From the NCBI GenBank assembly GCA_003615045.1, contig ML014289.1, forward strand, positions 1-37,933: 37,933 nt of DNA, in the 5' to 3' direction. The position numbers and the translations under genes were made by a program. The notes beneath the pieces are model-generated. The model was not told where the DNA came from. It saw nothing but the letters and a program-made list of their open reading frames with translations, and did not search any database. Shown here piece by piece: positions 1 to 10,752 of the stretch. The DNA is from Caulochytrium protostelioides. Taxonomy: Eukaryota > Chytridiomycota > Caulochytriomycetes > Caulochytriales > Caulochytriaceae. How positions within the stretch are numbered: position 1 is the stretch's first letter; every line of letters starts with the position of its first letter.

Positions 1-1023
1 TTCAAGCATGTGCGGGTCGGCGCGGCTGGTGCTGCTTGCATCCGTTGCTACTTGCTGGCTACCACGCGACCTGGTACGATATCGTCCGACTCAGCACGTT
101 CCGAAAAGCGCTCCCAAGCAAGCGTACATTATAGTGCGACTAAAAATTATGCGGGCCTCGGTTCCTCTCCGACAGCTTCATAACCAAAATTTGATATTTT
201 CCTGCCCTCTCGGCGCCGACGGTGGGTGGACCAAGTCCGCTTCCCGGAGGAGTCAGCTCTTGGGATGGTGGGGCATGCGTCAGCTGTAGCCCAACCCGGC
301 TCCCCGTGGCGCTATCGAATCGTCGAGCCGAGAACGGGTCCGACGGGGATACAGTGGCGGCGAGGACGCCGATGACGACGGCGACAGCGGCGATGGTGAG
401 CGGTGATACTCGCCGCGGTCAGCCGAGCGTCGGCCGCCTCTCGCGGCGGACATGCGGCCCGGTGCGCTTCCGCATCGACGTGGGACCGCGTGGCGACGAC
501 GCACGTGGCCGACGCGTGCGCCTATCAGTGGCCGCCGCGATCGGCCTGCCTCCTCCGTCCAGCGTGCGCCGTGCGCCGCGGCCGCCGAAGGGGCGTCGGT
601 CGGCGGCGGTGGCGGGCGCCGGCCACGCCACGCTTCCTTTGGGTTTTCGTGAATAGTGAGGACGGCCGTCCTAGTGGTATCCGAGGGCCACGACCTCGCC
701 CGTGCCGCATGGTCCCCCGTCCCAATGCACGTGCTGAGATGGGAGCCAACGGGGGCCAACGGGGGCGATGATCAGCCCCATCCACACAGTCTGAACACAG
801 TCTGAACACAGTCTGAACACAGCACCGAAGGTGGCGTGAAGATAGCGTGACGAAAAGCTCGGGGCAAGCATGAAGCTGGCGGCGAAGCGCTCACTACGTC
901 AAAAGTCGCCCCCACCCAACTTCAGGGATATGAAAAGGAGCGACTTGAAGCGATGTGGCAGAGGCTGATGTAAGCTGATGTGAGCGCGTGATGATCCTGA
1001 TCATGATGCGGTGCGATGCAAGG
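1..1023. other. Left-end region without recognisable gene
   Basis: I see no recognisable gene in this first kilobase, which lies downstream of the minus-strand IF-2 gene. Short open frames exist on both strands, but they are Arg/Pro/Ala-rich in the way expected of random GC-rich DNA, and none resembles a known family. The only structured element is a three-copy 11-bp tandem repeat at 785-817. No tRNA-like fold or polyadenylation signal was evident. Confidence 0.6.
785..821. repeat. 11-bp tandem repeat, three copies
   Basis: The unit acagtctgaac is repeated three times without mismatch at 785-795, 796-806 and 807-817, followed by a partial copy (acag). It lies about 200 bp beyond the stop codon of the IF-2 gene, outside any supported coding sequence. 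Its 11-bp period matches the longer array at 12688-12775, although the sequence differs. Confidence 0.9.
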
Positions 1024-1255
1024 TCACTGCAAGAGCGGTTGCTCGTAGCGGATCTGAATAGCTTGAAGACGGTCGCCCTCCTGAATATCGGTGAAGCCGT
1101 CGTCTGGAATCACGCCGCACTCTTGGCCCTTGACCACTTCCGCCACGTCTTGCTTGAAGTGGCGCAGGTTACGAACGGCGACAGCTTCTGCTACGGCGGC
1201 GAATCCCGGCGGCAGCGTCGGGTCACGCGGTAGCGATGACGATGAGGACGATGAG

Positions 1256-1287
<32 letters not shown>

Positions 1288-4200
1288 GCGGAGGACCCGC
1301 AGCGTGCTGCGCCGCTCGAGTTTGCCGAGCGTCACCCGAGCCCCGGCCACGACGTGGCGTTCCGCCTTTTTGCCATGGAGCTGAAACACGGCTTGCACGA
1401 TGGCATCGCCCGTCACCGTGATTACGCGCAGTGGCGCCAGACGCGAGCGCATATGCGCCTTGATCCGGTCGAGTACCTCGTAGATGATGCGGCTCGACAC
1501 CAGCGGCACTCGCGACGACGACGACGACGCGGCGGCGGTGCCAGCGGCGGTGGTCGTGGCCGCGGCACCCGAAAGCGGGACGTTGGCGGACGAGACGGCG
1601 CCAGACGTGGCCCCGGCCGTCGACAGCAGCGCGAGGAGGGGCTTGGGCACCTCCACATGGAACGCGACGAGCACAGCGCCGGTCACCTGGGCAAATGACA
1701 CGTCGGACGCGGTTACGGGGCCTACGCCCTGGCGCAAGACCTTCGCCTCGCACTGGTGCGCCGGCAGCGCGGCAATCGCCGCCTGCAGCGCCTCCAGCGA
1801 CCCTGCCACATCGGCCTTCAACACGATCGGAAGCAGCGGGCGAGGTGGCGAGTCATCGGGCTCGACGGCGGCGTCCACGGCCCCGGCCCCGGCTGCAGCC
1901 ACGGCGCGTCGATTGCTTTTGTTCTGCGAGGCGGCGGCGGCGGCGGCAGCAACACGCCGCGCACGCTCATGCACGAGACGCGTGGCGTTCTGGAGTTCGA
2001 TCTGCTCCTTCACGCGCTCGACCACCCCCTGCCGCTGCTGCTGCTCCAGATAAGCTTTGGCGACGGTCTCGGAGCGTGCCGAAGCGAGACAGCTGCCGGC
2101 GGCCGGGGGCGAGCGCCACCCGCTCACGACGGCCGGATAGCCCGGCAGGACAGCGTCAAGCACGCGGCGCGTGTCGTCCGTGAGCGTCTTGACGCGTGCC
2201 CACGCGTCGTCGCCCGCAACGATAATCGTTTCGCGGCGCAGCGTGCCGGACTGCACCAGCACGGTCGCCAGCAGCCCTTCCTTGGGGTCGAGCCGGCTTT
2301 CCAGCACGCGGCCCGAGACGGGCCCGCCGCGCGGCGCGCGCAGCTCGAGCAGCTCGGCCTGCAGCGTGATCAGCTCAAGCAGCGTGTCCAGGCCCTGGTT
2401 GGCGAGAGCCGAGATCTGGCATGCCATGACGTCGCCGCCCAGCGCCTCGGTCACGACACCGTGCTCGGCGAGCTGCCCCGCAATCGCCGGGATCCGGCGC
2501 GCCGCGCCGGGCACATCGCACTTGGTGTACGCGACAATGATCGGCACGCCGGCATCCAAGGCGTGGGCGATCGCTTCTTGAGTCGTCGCCATGACACCGT
2601 CGCCGGCCGCGACCACGAGCACGACGATGTCGGTGGCGGTCGCGCCGCGCTGTCGCATTTGACTAAACGCCGCGTGGCCGGGCGTGTCGAGGAACGTCAC
2701 CGGCCCGTGTGCCGTCGGGACGCTGAAGGCACCGATGTGTTGGGTGATGCCGCCGGCTTCGCCGGCGGCCACCGCCGTGTGCCGCAGCGTATCCAGCAGG
2801 GTGGTTTTGCCGTGGTCCACATGGCCCATGACTGTCACCACGGGTGGCCGTGGAAGCGGATACAGCGGATGAATCTCCAACGCCTTGGTGGGGTCGTGGT
2901 CATTCGCGTCGGGCAGGGCCGGCGGGGCATAGTCGGCTGGCAGCACGGGGAAGTCCGTCGGCAGGTGAAGCGCCGTCGCACCGGCACTCGACCGTCGGGC
3001 GTCGTCAGTGGCGGCGTTGGCGAAGCGATCAGTTGCAGAAGCAGCGTCGTCGGCGGCTTCAAGAGCTGTCGTGAACCCGAGCATCTCTGCCACCGCCGCC
3101 GCTTCCTCTTGCGGATAGATATACCACGCGTCGGTCTCCTTCATGCCGAGCTGGCGCAGCTCCTTCTGGAGCGCTGCCAGCTTCATGTCGAGGGTGACGG
3201 CCAGGTTTGCGACCGAAATCCCCAACGGAATCGTGATGACACGCTGCCGCAGCGCTTCCCGCTTCGCCTGCTTCTCCGCTAAGCGCTGCGCCTTGGCCGC
3301 CGCCTCTTTCTGGCGCAGTTTCTCAAGATCGCGAGACGCCTTGTTTTTCTTACGGGGGCCGTCACCAGTGGTCGTCGTGACGGATGCGGTCTGTGCCGAG
3401 CCGCCATCATCGGCGTTTCGAGCCTGGCCGCCGCTGCCGTGGTCTCCGACAAGGGCGGCGGGGCCAAAGTCCGAACCAAGATCAAGCGCCATTTCCACCT
3501 CCGTATGATCATTTTGCTGCTGCGCGATCGCGTACGCCGCCTGGCTTCGTCGACGGTCTTTCTGCCGCCCGCGCACATCCTGGTGGGACGACGTAGACCG
3601 TCGCGTCGCAGCGTTGTCCAACCACCCATCGCCGTCCTCGAACAGGTCATGTGGGCCGACGGCGACCATCTCCTCGTCATCGACGGTAGGGATCTCAGCA
3701 GCCCGGTCGTGCGGGCGACGGTCGACCGGCGGCGCCTGACTTCGCGCGCTCTTCCTCAACGACCCTTGCGGTTGCCGCGGTGTCGACGCCAACGCCAACA
3801 GGTCGTCTCGTTGTGGCCGCAGGGGGGAATGGCGTGGCGCCGACGCCGACGCCGTGTGATGAGCGGACTGCGGCCGCGGCGCCGCCGTGTTTGGGGGGTG
3901 CCCGGGAGAACGGCTGCGCTCGTTGTCCGATCGCGCGTGACGGTGATGGTCGTGACGATGGGGCCGGTCGCTCGCAGGACGGAATTCGTGGCTCGGACTG
4001 GCGCCGTGCCGGTGCCGGTGCCCGTGCCTGGCCGCGTGACTGCGACTCAGACCGGCGTCTTGGCCCGGGCCCGGGCCGGGACGCGGGCGGACGGGCGGGT
4101 GGCGATGCGCAGGGTTGTCCGTCGCGCCTTGGACGCGAGCAGCAGACGGGCGCTGAGTATCGGGCATTCGGCGCTGCATCGGCATCGACGCCGGCGCGGG

Positions 4201-4629
4201 GGCTGAGCGGCCGCGGCCGTTGTGGTGGGCGGACTCCGCGGACGCGGGCCCCGAGGAGGAGGGCAGTGGCTTCTGCATGAACCGGTCGAGACGGAAGGAC
4301 GGCGGCCGCGACGCCTCAGGCGTGGGTGACGGGCCGGACGCTGGACGAGGCGGCACGTCCAGCGGCGACTGCGAGGATCCACTGGAGACCCACCGGCGAC
4401 CTTCACCCGGCCGGCTGCATGCCGCCGCCACCGCCACCGCCGTCGACGATGACGACGTCGACGACGACCATGCGGCCAGCGGAGCGCTTCGCGCCAGCGC
4501 GCCCACGCGGCGCGGGAGAAGTATGGAGCATGGCGTGCATGCGGCGACCGACGCTGTGGGTGCCGCGGCAACCGGCCACGACAAACCGTGCGCCGCGACG
4601 CGCGGCGCGAGGATCACCGAGCGCCACAT
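1024..4629 (-). CDS. MTIF2: Mitochondrial translation initiation factor IF-2
   Basis: GTPase that places initiator fMet-tRNA on the mitochondrial small ribosomal subunit and promotes subunit joining. The 1201-residue frame opens with a typical matrix-targeting presequence (Arg, Ala and Ser rich, no acids in about 50 residues). A disordered, His/Arg/Pro-rich stretch follows to about residue 420, then a Lys/Arg/Glu-rich helix and an IF2-N-like segment. The G domain is complete: G1 GHVDHGKT at 602-609, G2 GGITQHIG, G3 DTPGH at 648-652 and G4 TKCD at 702-705. Thr replaces the usual Asn in G4, a variant seen in other P-loop GTPases. Domains II to IV follow, ending in the tRNA-binding beta barrel with the ECG and DIQEGD motifs. 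The protein is longer than usual because of the N-terminal region, a Ser/Ala/Thr insert in domain III and a run of about 18 serines just before the last barrel. The start is the first ATG and fits the presequence. Identification is firm. Confidence 0.95.
1234..1287. repeat. (GAC)n/(GAT)n triplet repeat encoding poly-Ser
   Basis: An almost pure GAC triplet array on the plus strand reads as TCG/TCA/TCC serine codons in the IF-2 gene on the minus strand. It produces a run of about 18 serines close to the C terminus, just before the final tRNA-binding domain. It is a coding microsatellite and so likely to vary in length between strains. Confidence 0.9.
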
Positions 4630-4742
4630 GCGAGCGGCCGTGGGGGCGGGACAGCAACGGCAGCGGCGGCAGCGGCGGCTGTCGCTGAGTCGGCCGAGCC
4701 GAGCCGGGTGGGAGGCGACGGCAGCGCGTCAGCACAGGGACA

Positions 4743-4778
<36 letters not shown>

Positions 4779-5024
4779 TGCTGGGCTGGACCGCGGGTGG
4801 AGCGGAAGAAGACCACTGATGACTCAGGGGGATCAGTGCCGTGCGGGGGCGGGTGGTCGCGACTCACGTCGGCGATACTTGTGGGGGCGGCTCTTTGTGG
4901 GTGCCAGTTTGTGAGATGCTTTGGACTTGTGAGCCCAATGAGCCGATCGATCGTTCTCGCACGCGATCGCGTCTTGCTGGTGCATGCTGCGTATCGCCGC
5001 TCGCGACTATGCGACGAGACAGCG

Positions 5025-5120
5025 GATGCGATGTGATCCTATATGATGTGATACGGCGCGATGTGATGTGGTACGACGCGATGTGATGCGATGCAATGCG
5101 ATGCGATGCAATGCGATGTG
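5025..5120. repeat. Degenerate (GATGY)n / (GCGAT)n pentamer array
   Basis: A stretch built from gatgc and gatgt pentamers, with several one-base variants (gatac, caatg). The cleanest part is 5078-5119. It lies about 0.4-0.5 kb upstream of the IF-2 start and 0.7 kb upstream of the RAD51C start. The same pentamer forms a perfect array at 9511-9595 in another divergent spacer. Confidence 0.85.
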
Positions 5121-5339
5121 GCGTTACACGGAGATGTCGCGACACGTGAGCAGGTGCCGAGAGGCACGATGCTTGGGTCTTGGACCCTTCGTGATGTTTC
5201 CGACTGCGTGGCGGACTTTCCGGCGAGGCGGTGCAACCCTCGCCGGTGCCCCAATCCCGCCCCCCAGGGCCGCCGTGGCCAGAGCGGAGTTGGGGCGGCG
5301 GCGGCCTCGCGCCGCGTGGCTAAGTCGCGCCGTGGCGCT

Positions 5340-5387
5340 GTGGCGCAGTCACGTCGTGGCGCAGTCACGCCGTGGCGCAGTCACGGC
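5340..5387. repeat. 16-bp tandem repeat, three copies
   Basis: Unit gtggcgcagtcacgyc occurs at 5340-5355, 5356-5371 and 5372-5387 with one or two substitutions. Related but diverged copies (gtggcgctgtggcg) lie just upstream. It falls in the divergent spacer between IF-2 and RAD51C, and no coding function is apparent. Confidence 0.85.
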
Positions 5388-5702
5388 GGCCTCGGTCCCT
5401 TGGCACGTGGGAGGCCACGAGGACCGCCGTTGCTGAGCGGAACTGCTCCCCTCCAGGAACATAGCCATGATGCGGGCAGATCCATAGTAGGGAGGCCTCA
5501 AGCCAGGCGGTGGGGCTTGAGACTGACCCCGCGGCACGAGCTTCGCCGGCCGCGCTCGTGTTGCCCCGCGCTCGCCGCGTGGCCTACGCGCGCGGCATCG
5601 CCCGACGCTGTCGGCGTCTGCGCGGGGGGCTCACGGGCTCCTGGGTGGTCTCGGGTCCGCCATCGTGACCACGGCTGCCGCCGACGCCGCCGCCACCGAC
5701 TC

Positions 5703-5736
<34 letters not shown>

Positions 5737-5828
5737 ATCGCTGGCGATCGCTGCCTCCGATCCTTGCTGTCGCTGCCACGTGTTGTGCGCGGCGGTCTCG
5801 CGCTGTCTTCCACCCGACCACCGGCATC

Positions 5829-6368
5829 ATGGACGCGTCCAACGACACCCACGCACCGGCCGCGCGTCAGCGCTCCTGGCCGGAGACCCCTAAAACGCCG
5901 CCGCTGTATCCGGCATCTCGCTCGACCGCCGCCGCCGCGCCAGCCGCCGCGCCAGCCGCCGCGCCGTCGGTTCCCATGACACAGCGCATTATGCGACCGC
6001 TCGCCACGGTACCGGCGCTCGAGGCGCATCAGATCGCGCGGCTCGCCGATCTGGGCTTCACCACCGCAGAGGCTGTGGCCGCGCTCGCCCCCGACTCCCT
6101 CCACGCGGTGCTGGGCTCGTACGCCGACGACCGCGTCAGCCTCGCCGTCGACGCGACGGATGCAGCACGGCGACTGCGCCCACTGCCGTGGTCGGTCACC
6201 ACCGCCCGCGACGACCTCCTCGGCCCGAGCCGATCCTCGTCCGGCGCCGCCGCCCCGAAACGGGCGCACCCGCGCACCGACGACGATGGCGATCCTCTAA
6301 CTGGGGACGCCGCCGATACCATTCGTCTGCCGCCGGGCCTACGATCCTATTTATTGCCGTCGTCATCG

Positions 6369-6403
<35 letters not shown>

Positions 6404-7673
6404 TGCTCTGCCGCCATCCCGTTCGTTTCGGCTGCCGCCGGCACCGCCAGAGGAGGGCACGACCGCGCTGCCGGCCGTGGTTCCGCTCCTCCGCGCCGGC
6501 GGCTTCCACGGTCTCCGCAGTCACCATGGCCTCCGCAGCGTCACCACCGGCACCACGCTCGATGCTCGGCTCTGGGGAGCCGACGGCTTGCCGGGCGGCC
6601 AGGTCACCGAGCTCATCGGGCTGCCCGGATCGGGCAAGACGCAGTTCGGCATGACGCTGGCCGTCCGTGCCATCCTGGAGCACCCGACGGTCGTGGCGCG
6701 GTGGCGAGCGGCGGCGGCAGCATCGAGGCGGGACGGCAGCGGCCGTGACGGCGCACCGCCTGCACCGACGGGGACGCCCTGCGTGCGCTGCGTCTATCTT
6801 GACACGGAGAACGCGGTCGTTGGCCAGCGCTGGTGTGAAATTGCGCAGCACCAGATCGCTCAGTTCCGCCCACCACCGGCCGAAGGCGGCGACGACTACG
6901 GCGACGACGGCGACCCGGCGATGGGCACGGTCGTGGACCCCCACTGGATTACGGTCGAGGAGGTGCTTGATGCCATCGTGGTGTACCGGCCGCGGACCGC
7001 TGCCGAGCTGCATGCGTCGCTGCTGCAACTGGCGGCTGCGCCGCCCTCCCCGCCGCTCGCGCTGGTCGTGCTCGACGGCATTGCTGCGCCGTTCAAGTAC
7101 GTCGCGATGGACCGTGCCACGCGCGCCCGGCTCCTCGCTCTCATCGCTGCGCGCGCCCGCGACCTCGCCGCCCGCCACGGCATCCCGTTTCTCGTCACTA
7201 ACCACGTCGTCGTGGTCCGTGGACCGGACAATGGTGGCGGCGGCGTGCCAGCCGAAACCGCCGCGGCCGCCACTTCCGTCTTCACGTCGACCGGCGCGCC
7301 CCTGGCAGCCCGCATCGCCTACAGTGGACTCATGCGCATGGCGGCGCCGCCAGGCCTCGGGGCGCCGGCGGGAACGACGTGGTGGACGGGTGCGCTGGGC
7401 GACGCGTGGTCGCATGCCGCAGCGTTGCGCATCGGTCTTGTCGTCCGTGTCGCCCATCCCGACGACGGCCTCGACGGCCACGAAGGCCGTGATGGTCATG
7501 ACGGCTACAACGGCTACGATAGCACGACACCGCCATGCGTTTGGTCAGCGGCCATCGTCAAGTCGAGCGCTTTGCCACCGCGGGAAGCGTCATTTACCAT
7601 CGGGCCCAAGGGGCTCGTGACCCGCGATGCCATCGCGACACGACAGCAAGCCCGCCGTCTGTATAGGCGCTGA
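5829..7673 (+). CDS. RAD51C: RAD51C-like RecA-family recombinase paralog
   Basis: Nuclear ATPase of the RAD51 family, which acts with other RAD51 paralogs in homologous recombination and DNA repair. The 614-residue frame starts at an ATG with A at -3 and G at +4. After an Ala/Pro-rich N terminus comes a helix-hairpin-helix-like domain (about 62-110), then a variable linker with a run of eleven prolines near residue 180, then the RecA core. Walker A is GLPGSGKT at 264-271. The Walker B region reads LVVLDGIAAPFK, with Asp416. The motif after it (TNH, His459) and the LGDAWSHAAALR segment precede a C-terminal strand ending in FTIGPKGLVTRD. The DGIAxPF and LGxxWxHAA signatures are those I associate with RAD51C rather than XRCC3, RAD51B or RAD51D. 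The His in TNH, where RAD51C normally has Gln, is a RAD51D-like touch. RAD51-family membership is certain; the C subtype is an inference from these motifs. Confidence 0.85.
6363..6402. repeat. (CCG)n triplet repeat encoding poly-Pro
   Basis: A run of CCG triplets within the RAD51C-like gene encodes eleven consecutive prolines after a short serine run. It lies in the linker between the N-terminal helical domain and the ATPase core, where length changes should be tolerated. Confidence 0.85.
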
Positions 7674-7863
7674 TCGCGATATGTCTATAGTGTTTGGCAA
7701 CCATTTCTTAGGATACAGATACGATGTGCAGCCTGCGCGCCACGTGCTCTGTTTGGTGACTGGTCCGCAGGATCGTGCCAGTTTCGTTCGGGCCTTACCC
7801 CTGGGAAGAGCCCCGCCCTGACTCTCTTGAAGCTGTCGTCTCGCTCTCGGGTGGCAGCTGGCC

Positions 7864-9423
7864 CTACGGCGCCTGGGCGATGGCGGCAGCGGCGGCCAGC
7901 GCCGCATGCTTCTGCTTGGCCACAGCGGCGGCCTTCATATGCGCCTCATGCGCGGCTTTCTGCGCCTTCCGCCGGTTGCGTGCTTCGTACTTCAGTCGGT
8001 TCTGCATAATCCGCTCCAGGATATGCGTGGTCGTGACTTCCGGGTGCTTTGAGGGCAGTACATGGAACATGCCGGGCGTCTGCTTAGCCACGGCGTACGG
8101 GTCACCCGCCGACGTGAGCAGCGAGCTCGCTGACCCCGATGTGGAGACGATCGCCGACGTGGGGGCCGAGGCCGAGGGAGGGCCCAAGTCGGGATCGGCA
8201 TCGGCATCGACCAGGCTCTCGATGGAGCTGGCGTCGTCGTGGCTGTCGAAGCCCGCATCACCGTGGCTGCCGTGGCTCCCGCCGGCGCTCACCGCGCCGG
8301 GCGTGCCCGGCAGCGACGCGCCTTGCACGACGTGCGCGATGTTCCAGTGGCGCAGGAAGGCGTCTGTCACGCCGTACGGGCTCACGACGACGTTGTCGAC
8401 CCAGCGGCACGCCATCACCGTCAGCAGCCGCTCATGCAGGTTCATGATCGGGTGGTTCCCGCCCTTCACGCGGTTGACGACGTCGTCGGGATGGACGCCG
8501 ACGAGCACGTGGGTCCCGAGCGCGTGCGCCGCTTCGAGCAGCGCACTGTGGCCTACATGAAAGAGATCGAAGGCCCCGTCGACATACACGACGACGTCTT
8601 CCGGTCGCGAAGGTCGCATGGCCGCAAAGAAGGGGCCGAAGCGGTCGGCGTGCGGCACCAAGCCCATCGCGAGCACCGCTGCCAGATCCCAGCCCTGGTC
8701 CGGGGGCGGCGTCGGCTGCCACGCCGCCGTCGCGTGGTCCAGCAGACTGCCGCTCTCGCCCGCGGCGTTTTCCTCAGCCGCGTGTTCCGAGACGCCTGCG
8801 AGCGTAGTGCCGGCCGCCGTGCTGGCGGAGCCGCCATTGCCGCCGTCGCCAGCAGCCGCATGGCGCTGCAGGGAGGGTCTGCGCCGCAAGTGTTCCTTGG
8901 TCATGGTGAGCATGCGGCCAATGAGCTCCATCGTGCTGACGCCCTCGGTGCGACGGCACTCGCGATACCGCCCAGCGACCTTGACGGCGTGGTAGCAGTC
9001 GGAGCCGTCGGCGGTGGTGGTGATATCGTCGCCGTGGACGCAGAAGTCGCAGTCGTGGCGCTCCAGCGTCTCGAGCAGGGTCGTATACGGCGCGTCGGGC
9101 ACGAGCTCGTCAGCCCAGCGACACGCACGCACCGCCTCGTAACGCTCGGCCTCCGAGACCACGGGGGGGCCCTTGTTGTGCTCGATGGCCTTGTCGTTAT
9201 GGACGCCGACCACGAGGACGTCGCCGAACTGCCGCGCCTGGCACAGCACATTGGCGTGGCCGTAGTGCATCATGTCGAAGCAGCCGTCGACCCAGACGCG
9301 GACCTGCTTGCGGGGCGTTGATGGCGCCGGAGCAGGGACGGCGGCGGCGGTTGACGCCGCGGCGGCGGCGGCCGATGCCATGGCGGCGTCGGCGGTCGTC
9401 GCGGGTATCGGCGCCGTAGCCAT
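7864..9423 (-). CDS. ECT1: Ethanolamine-phosphate cytidylyltransferase
   Basis: Makes CDP-ethanolamine from CTP and phosphoethanolamine, the rate-setting step of the Kennedy pathway to phosphatidylethanolamine. The 519-residue protein has two cytidylyltransferase domains, as in ECT1/PCYT2. In the first, the nucleotide-binding signature HYGH is at 53-56, and an RTEGVSTM motif follows near residue 150. In the second, HVGH is at 289-292. A Ser/Gly/Asp-rich insert of about 65 residues interrupts the second domain, and the protein ends in a Lys/Ala-rich helix. I place the start at the ATG at 9423. The frame stays open to 9774, but that extension reads through a pentamer microsatellite (repeated HRIAS) and is unlikely to be protein. 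It runs tail-to-tail with RAD51C, 190 bp apart, and head-to-head with the PHO13 gene. Identification is firm. Confidence 0.95.
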   Translation of the reverse strand: MATAPIPATTADAAMASAAAAAASTAAAVPAPAPSTPRKQVRVWVDGCFDMMHYGHANVLCQARQFGDVLVVGVHNDKAIEHNKGPPVVSEAERYEAVRACRWADELVPDAPYTTLLETLERHDCDFCVHGDDITTTADGSDCYHAVKVAGRYRECRRTEGVSTMELIGRMLTMTKEHLRRRPSLQRHAAAGDGGNGGSASTAAGTTLAGVSEHAAEENAAGESGSLLDHATAAWQPTPPPDQGWDLAAVLAMGLVPHADRFGPFFAAMRPSRPEDVVVYVDGAFDLFHVGHSALLEAAHALGTHVLVGVHPDDVVNRVKGGNHPIMNLHERLLTVMACRWVDNVVVSPYGVTDAFLRHWNIAHVVQGASLPGTPGAVSAGGSHGSHGDAGFDSHDDASSIESLVDADADPDLGPPSASAPTSAIVSTSGSASSLLTSAGDPYAVAKQTPGMFHVLPSKHPEVTTTHILERIMQNRLKYEARNRRKAQKAAHEAHMKAAAVAKQKHAALAAAAAIAQAP

Positions 9424-10752
9424 GAATCTCCCAGTCAGGCGGAGACCAGGACGGGGAATGGGAAAGGGGGCGTGCGTCACGACACGAGCAAGCGTAGAGA
9501 AGACAGCAATGCGATGCGATGCGATGCGATGCGATGCGATGCGATGCGATGCGATGCGATGCGATGCGATGCGATGCGATGCGATGCGATGCGATCGAAA
9601 GCCGTGAACGGAGAATCGAGGCGCCGAATCAGGCCGCCGAAGGTTCCGTGGGAGATCCGACAGAGGGCGGCCACCGAAGGCGGTAACACGGATCAGGCAG
9701 CGCGCTTTTCTGACCTGCTGCGAGGTAACACGGAGCGAGGAGAGGTCAGGCCGCGGGTCTTTGTCGGCCAGCAAGTCAGGACGGAGGAAGAGGGTATATC
9801 GGGCTGGAGACGGCGTCGGCGGCGGCGGCGATCGAGCCGGCAGCGCGTTCGCTCGTGTCCAGACCCGCCGTGACGCGAGGTCCTCACGCGATCATGAACG
9901 CCGGCGACGAGCGTCATGCCGGAATGGGTGTCACGGTCCGACCTGATGGACGCGGCGTCACTCGAGGGCGATCCGGACGATCCGGAAGCGGTCGTCGCGG
10001 CGGCCGAGCGGCGAGACGCGTGGCCGTCAGGAGTCGACGGCGGCCGCCCCAACGGCCGCGCCTGTCGGCTGACTCACGCCTTCCGACGGCGCCCCCGGCG
10101 CGGAAAGCCCGCGACAGGTTTCGCCCGCCTGATGCGGAAACGCGCGAGGCGCACGGCCCGACGCCACCGGTCGTCATCGGTCCGCGGGATCGAGACATTT
10201 CTCAAGCACGACGCCACCGCGCACTGACCATCATCCTAAAACCACGTCGACCCGTTCTCATCGCGGCGAAGACGGTACCACGACGCGAAGTGATGCAGCA
10301 CGGAGGGACCATCGCCACATACCACACATGGTGTTGTTCTCGTTTTTTTTTTTTCTTTTTGATTAAGACTGCGCAACGGCCTTGGAGACGGCCTTCTTCG
10401 TGCTGTTATGCGGGCTCAAGGGTCCATGGGTCCATCGTGGACGCGGGGCTCGGGAGAAGGGAGGGCGGCGCTGGGGATGGGTCCGGCCAACGACGTGAAC
10501 CCCCCACATGTCGGTGTTGGCAGGTCAAAAGACATCAGAACCAGGATCGATGGGGGCGGACGATGTTTTCTTTGCTGCGACAACAACGCGCCATGATCGC
10601 TGAGTGAGCCGGCGAAACGCCTTTGATCCTCTCGCTCCCGGCCTCCCACCCACCGAGCGAGTATCACACGCCGAACCCCGCGATCGAGACCGACCCGACG
10701 GCCGAGCCATCTCTCGTTGTCTGTGTCACATCACACCGCCCGTACCAACGCC
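9424..10752. other. Divergent intergenic region, ECT1 / PHO13
   Basis: This 1.3-kb spacer sits between two divergent start codons. It holds the perfect (GCGAT)17 array at 9511-9595, only about 90 bp upstream of the ECT1 start, and a T-rich tract at 10343-10359. The open frames in it are Arg/Ala-rich with no recognisable domain. I see no gene. Confidence 0.6.
9511..9595. repeat. Perfect (GCGAT)17 pentamer microsatellite
   Basis: Seventeen uninterrupted copies of gcgat fill 85 bp. The array begins 88 bp upstream of the ECT1 start codon on the minus strand, so it probably lies in the ECT1 promoter or 5' leader. The same pentamer occurs in degenerate form at 5025-5120 and as three copies at 21694-21708. 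Confidence 0.97.

Larger units (their letters stand above)
4630..5828. other. Divergent intergenic region, IF-2 / RAD51C
   Basis: This 1.2-kb region separates the starts of two divergently transcribed genes and must hold both promoters. No gene is recognisable in it. It contains a CCG triplet run (about 4743-4779), a degenerate pentamer array (5025-5120), three copies of a 16-bp unit (5340-5387) and a GAC triplet run (about 5704-5734), which probably lies in the RAD51C 5' leader. No clear TATA box was seen. Confidence 0.6.

Noticed and set aside
1756-3282. 508-codon open frame on the plus strand
   Set aside because: It lies entirely opposite the conserved GTPase part of IF-2. Its translation is Arg/Gln/His-rich without domains, a typical shadow frame in GC-rich coding DNA.
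6363-7499. 378-codon open frame on the minus strand
   Set aside because: It mirrors the RAD51C-like core, starts in the CCG microsatellite and shows no domain.
5829-7673. XRCC3 or RAD51D assignment for the recombinase
   Set aside because: The DGIAxPF and LGxxWxHAA motifs fit RAD51C best, although some residues are RAD51D-like, so the subtype is held at moderate confidence.
9424-9774. 117-codon N-terminal extension of ECT1
   Set aside because: It consists largely of HRIAS repeats produced by the GCGAT microsatellite. Family members start near the ATG at 9423.
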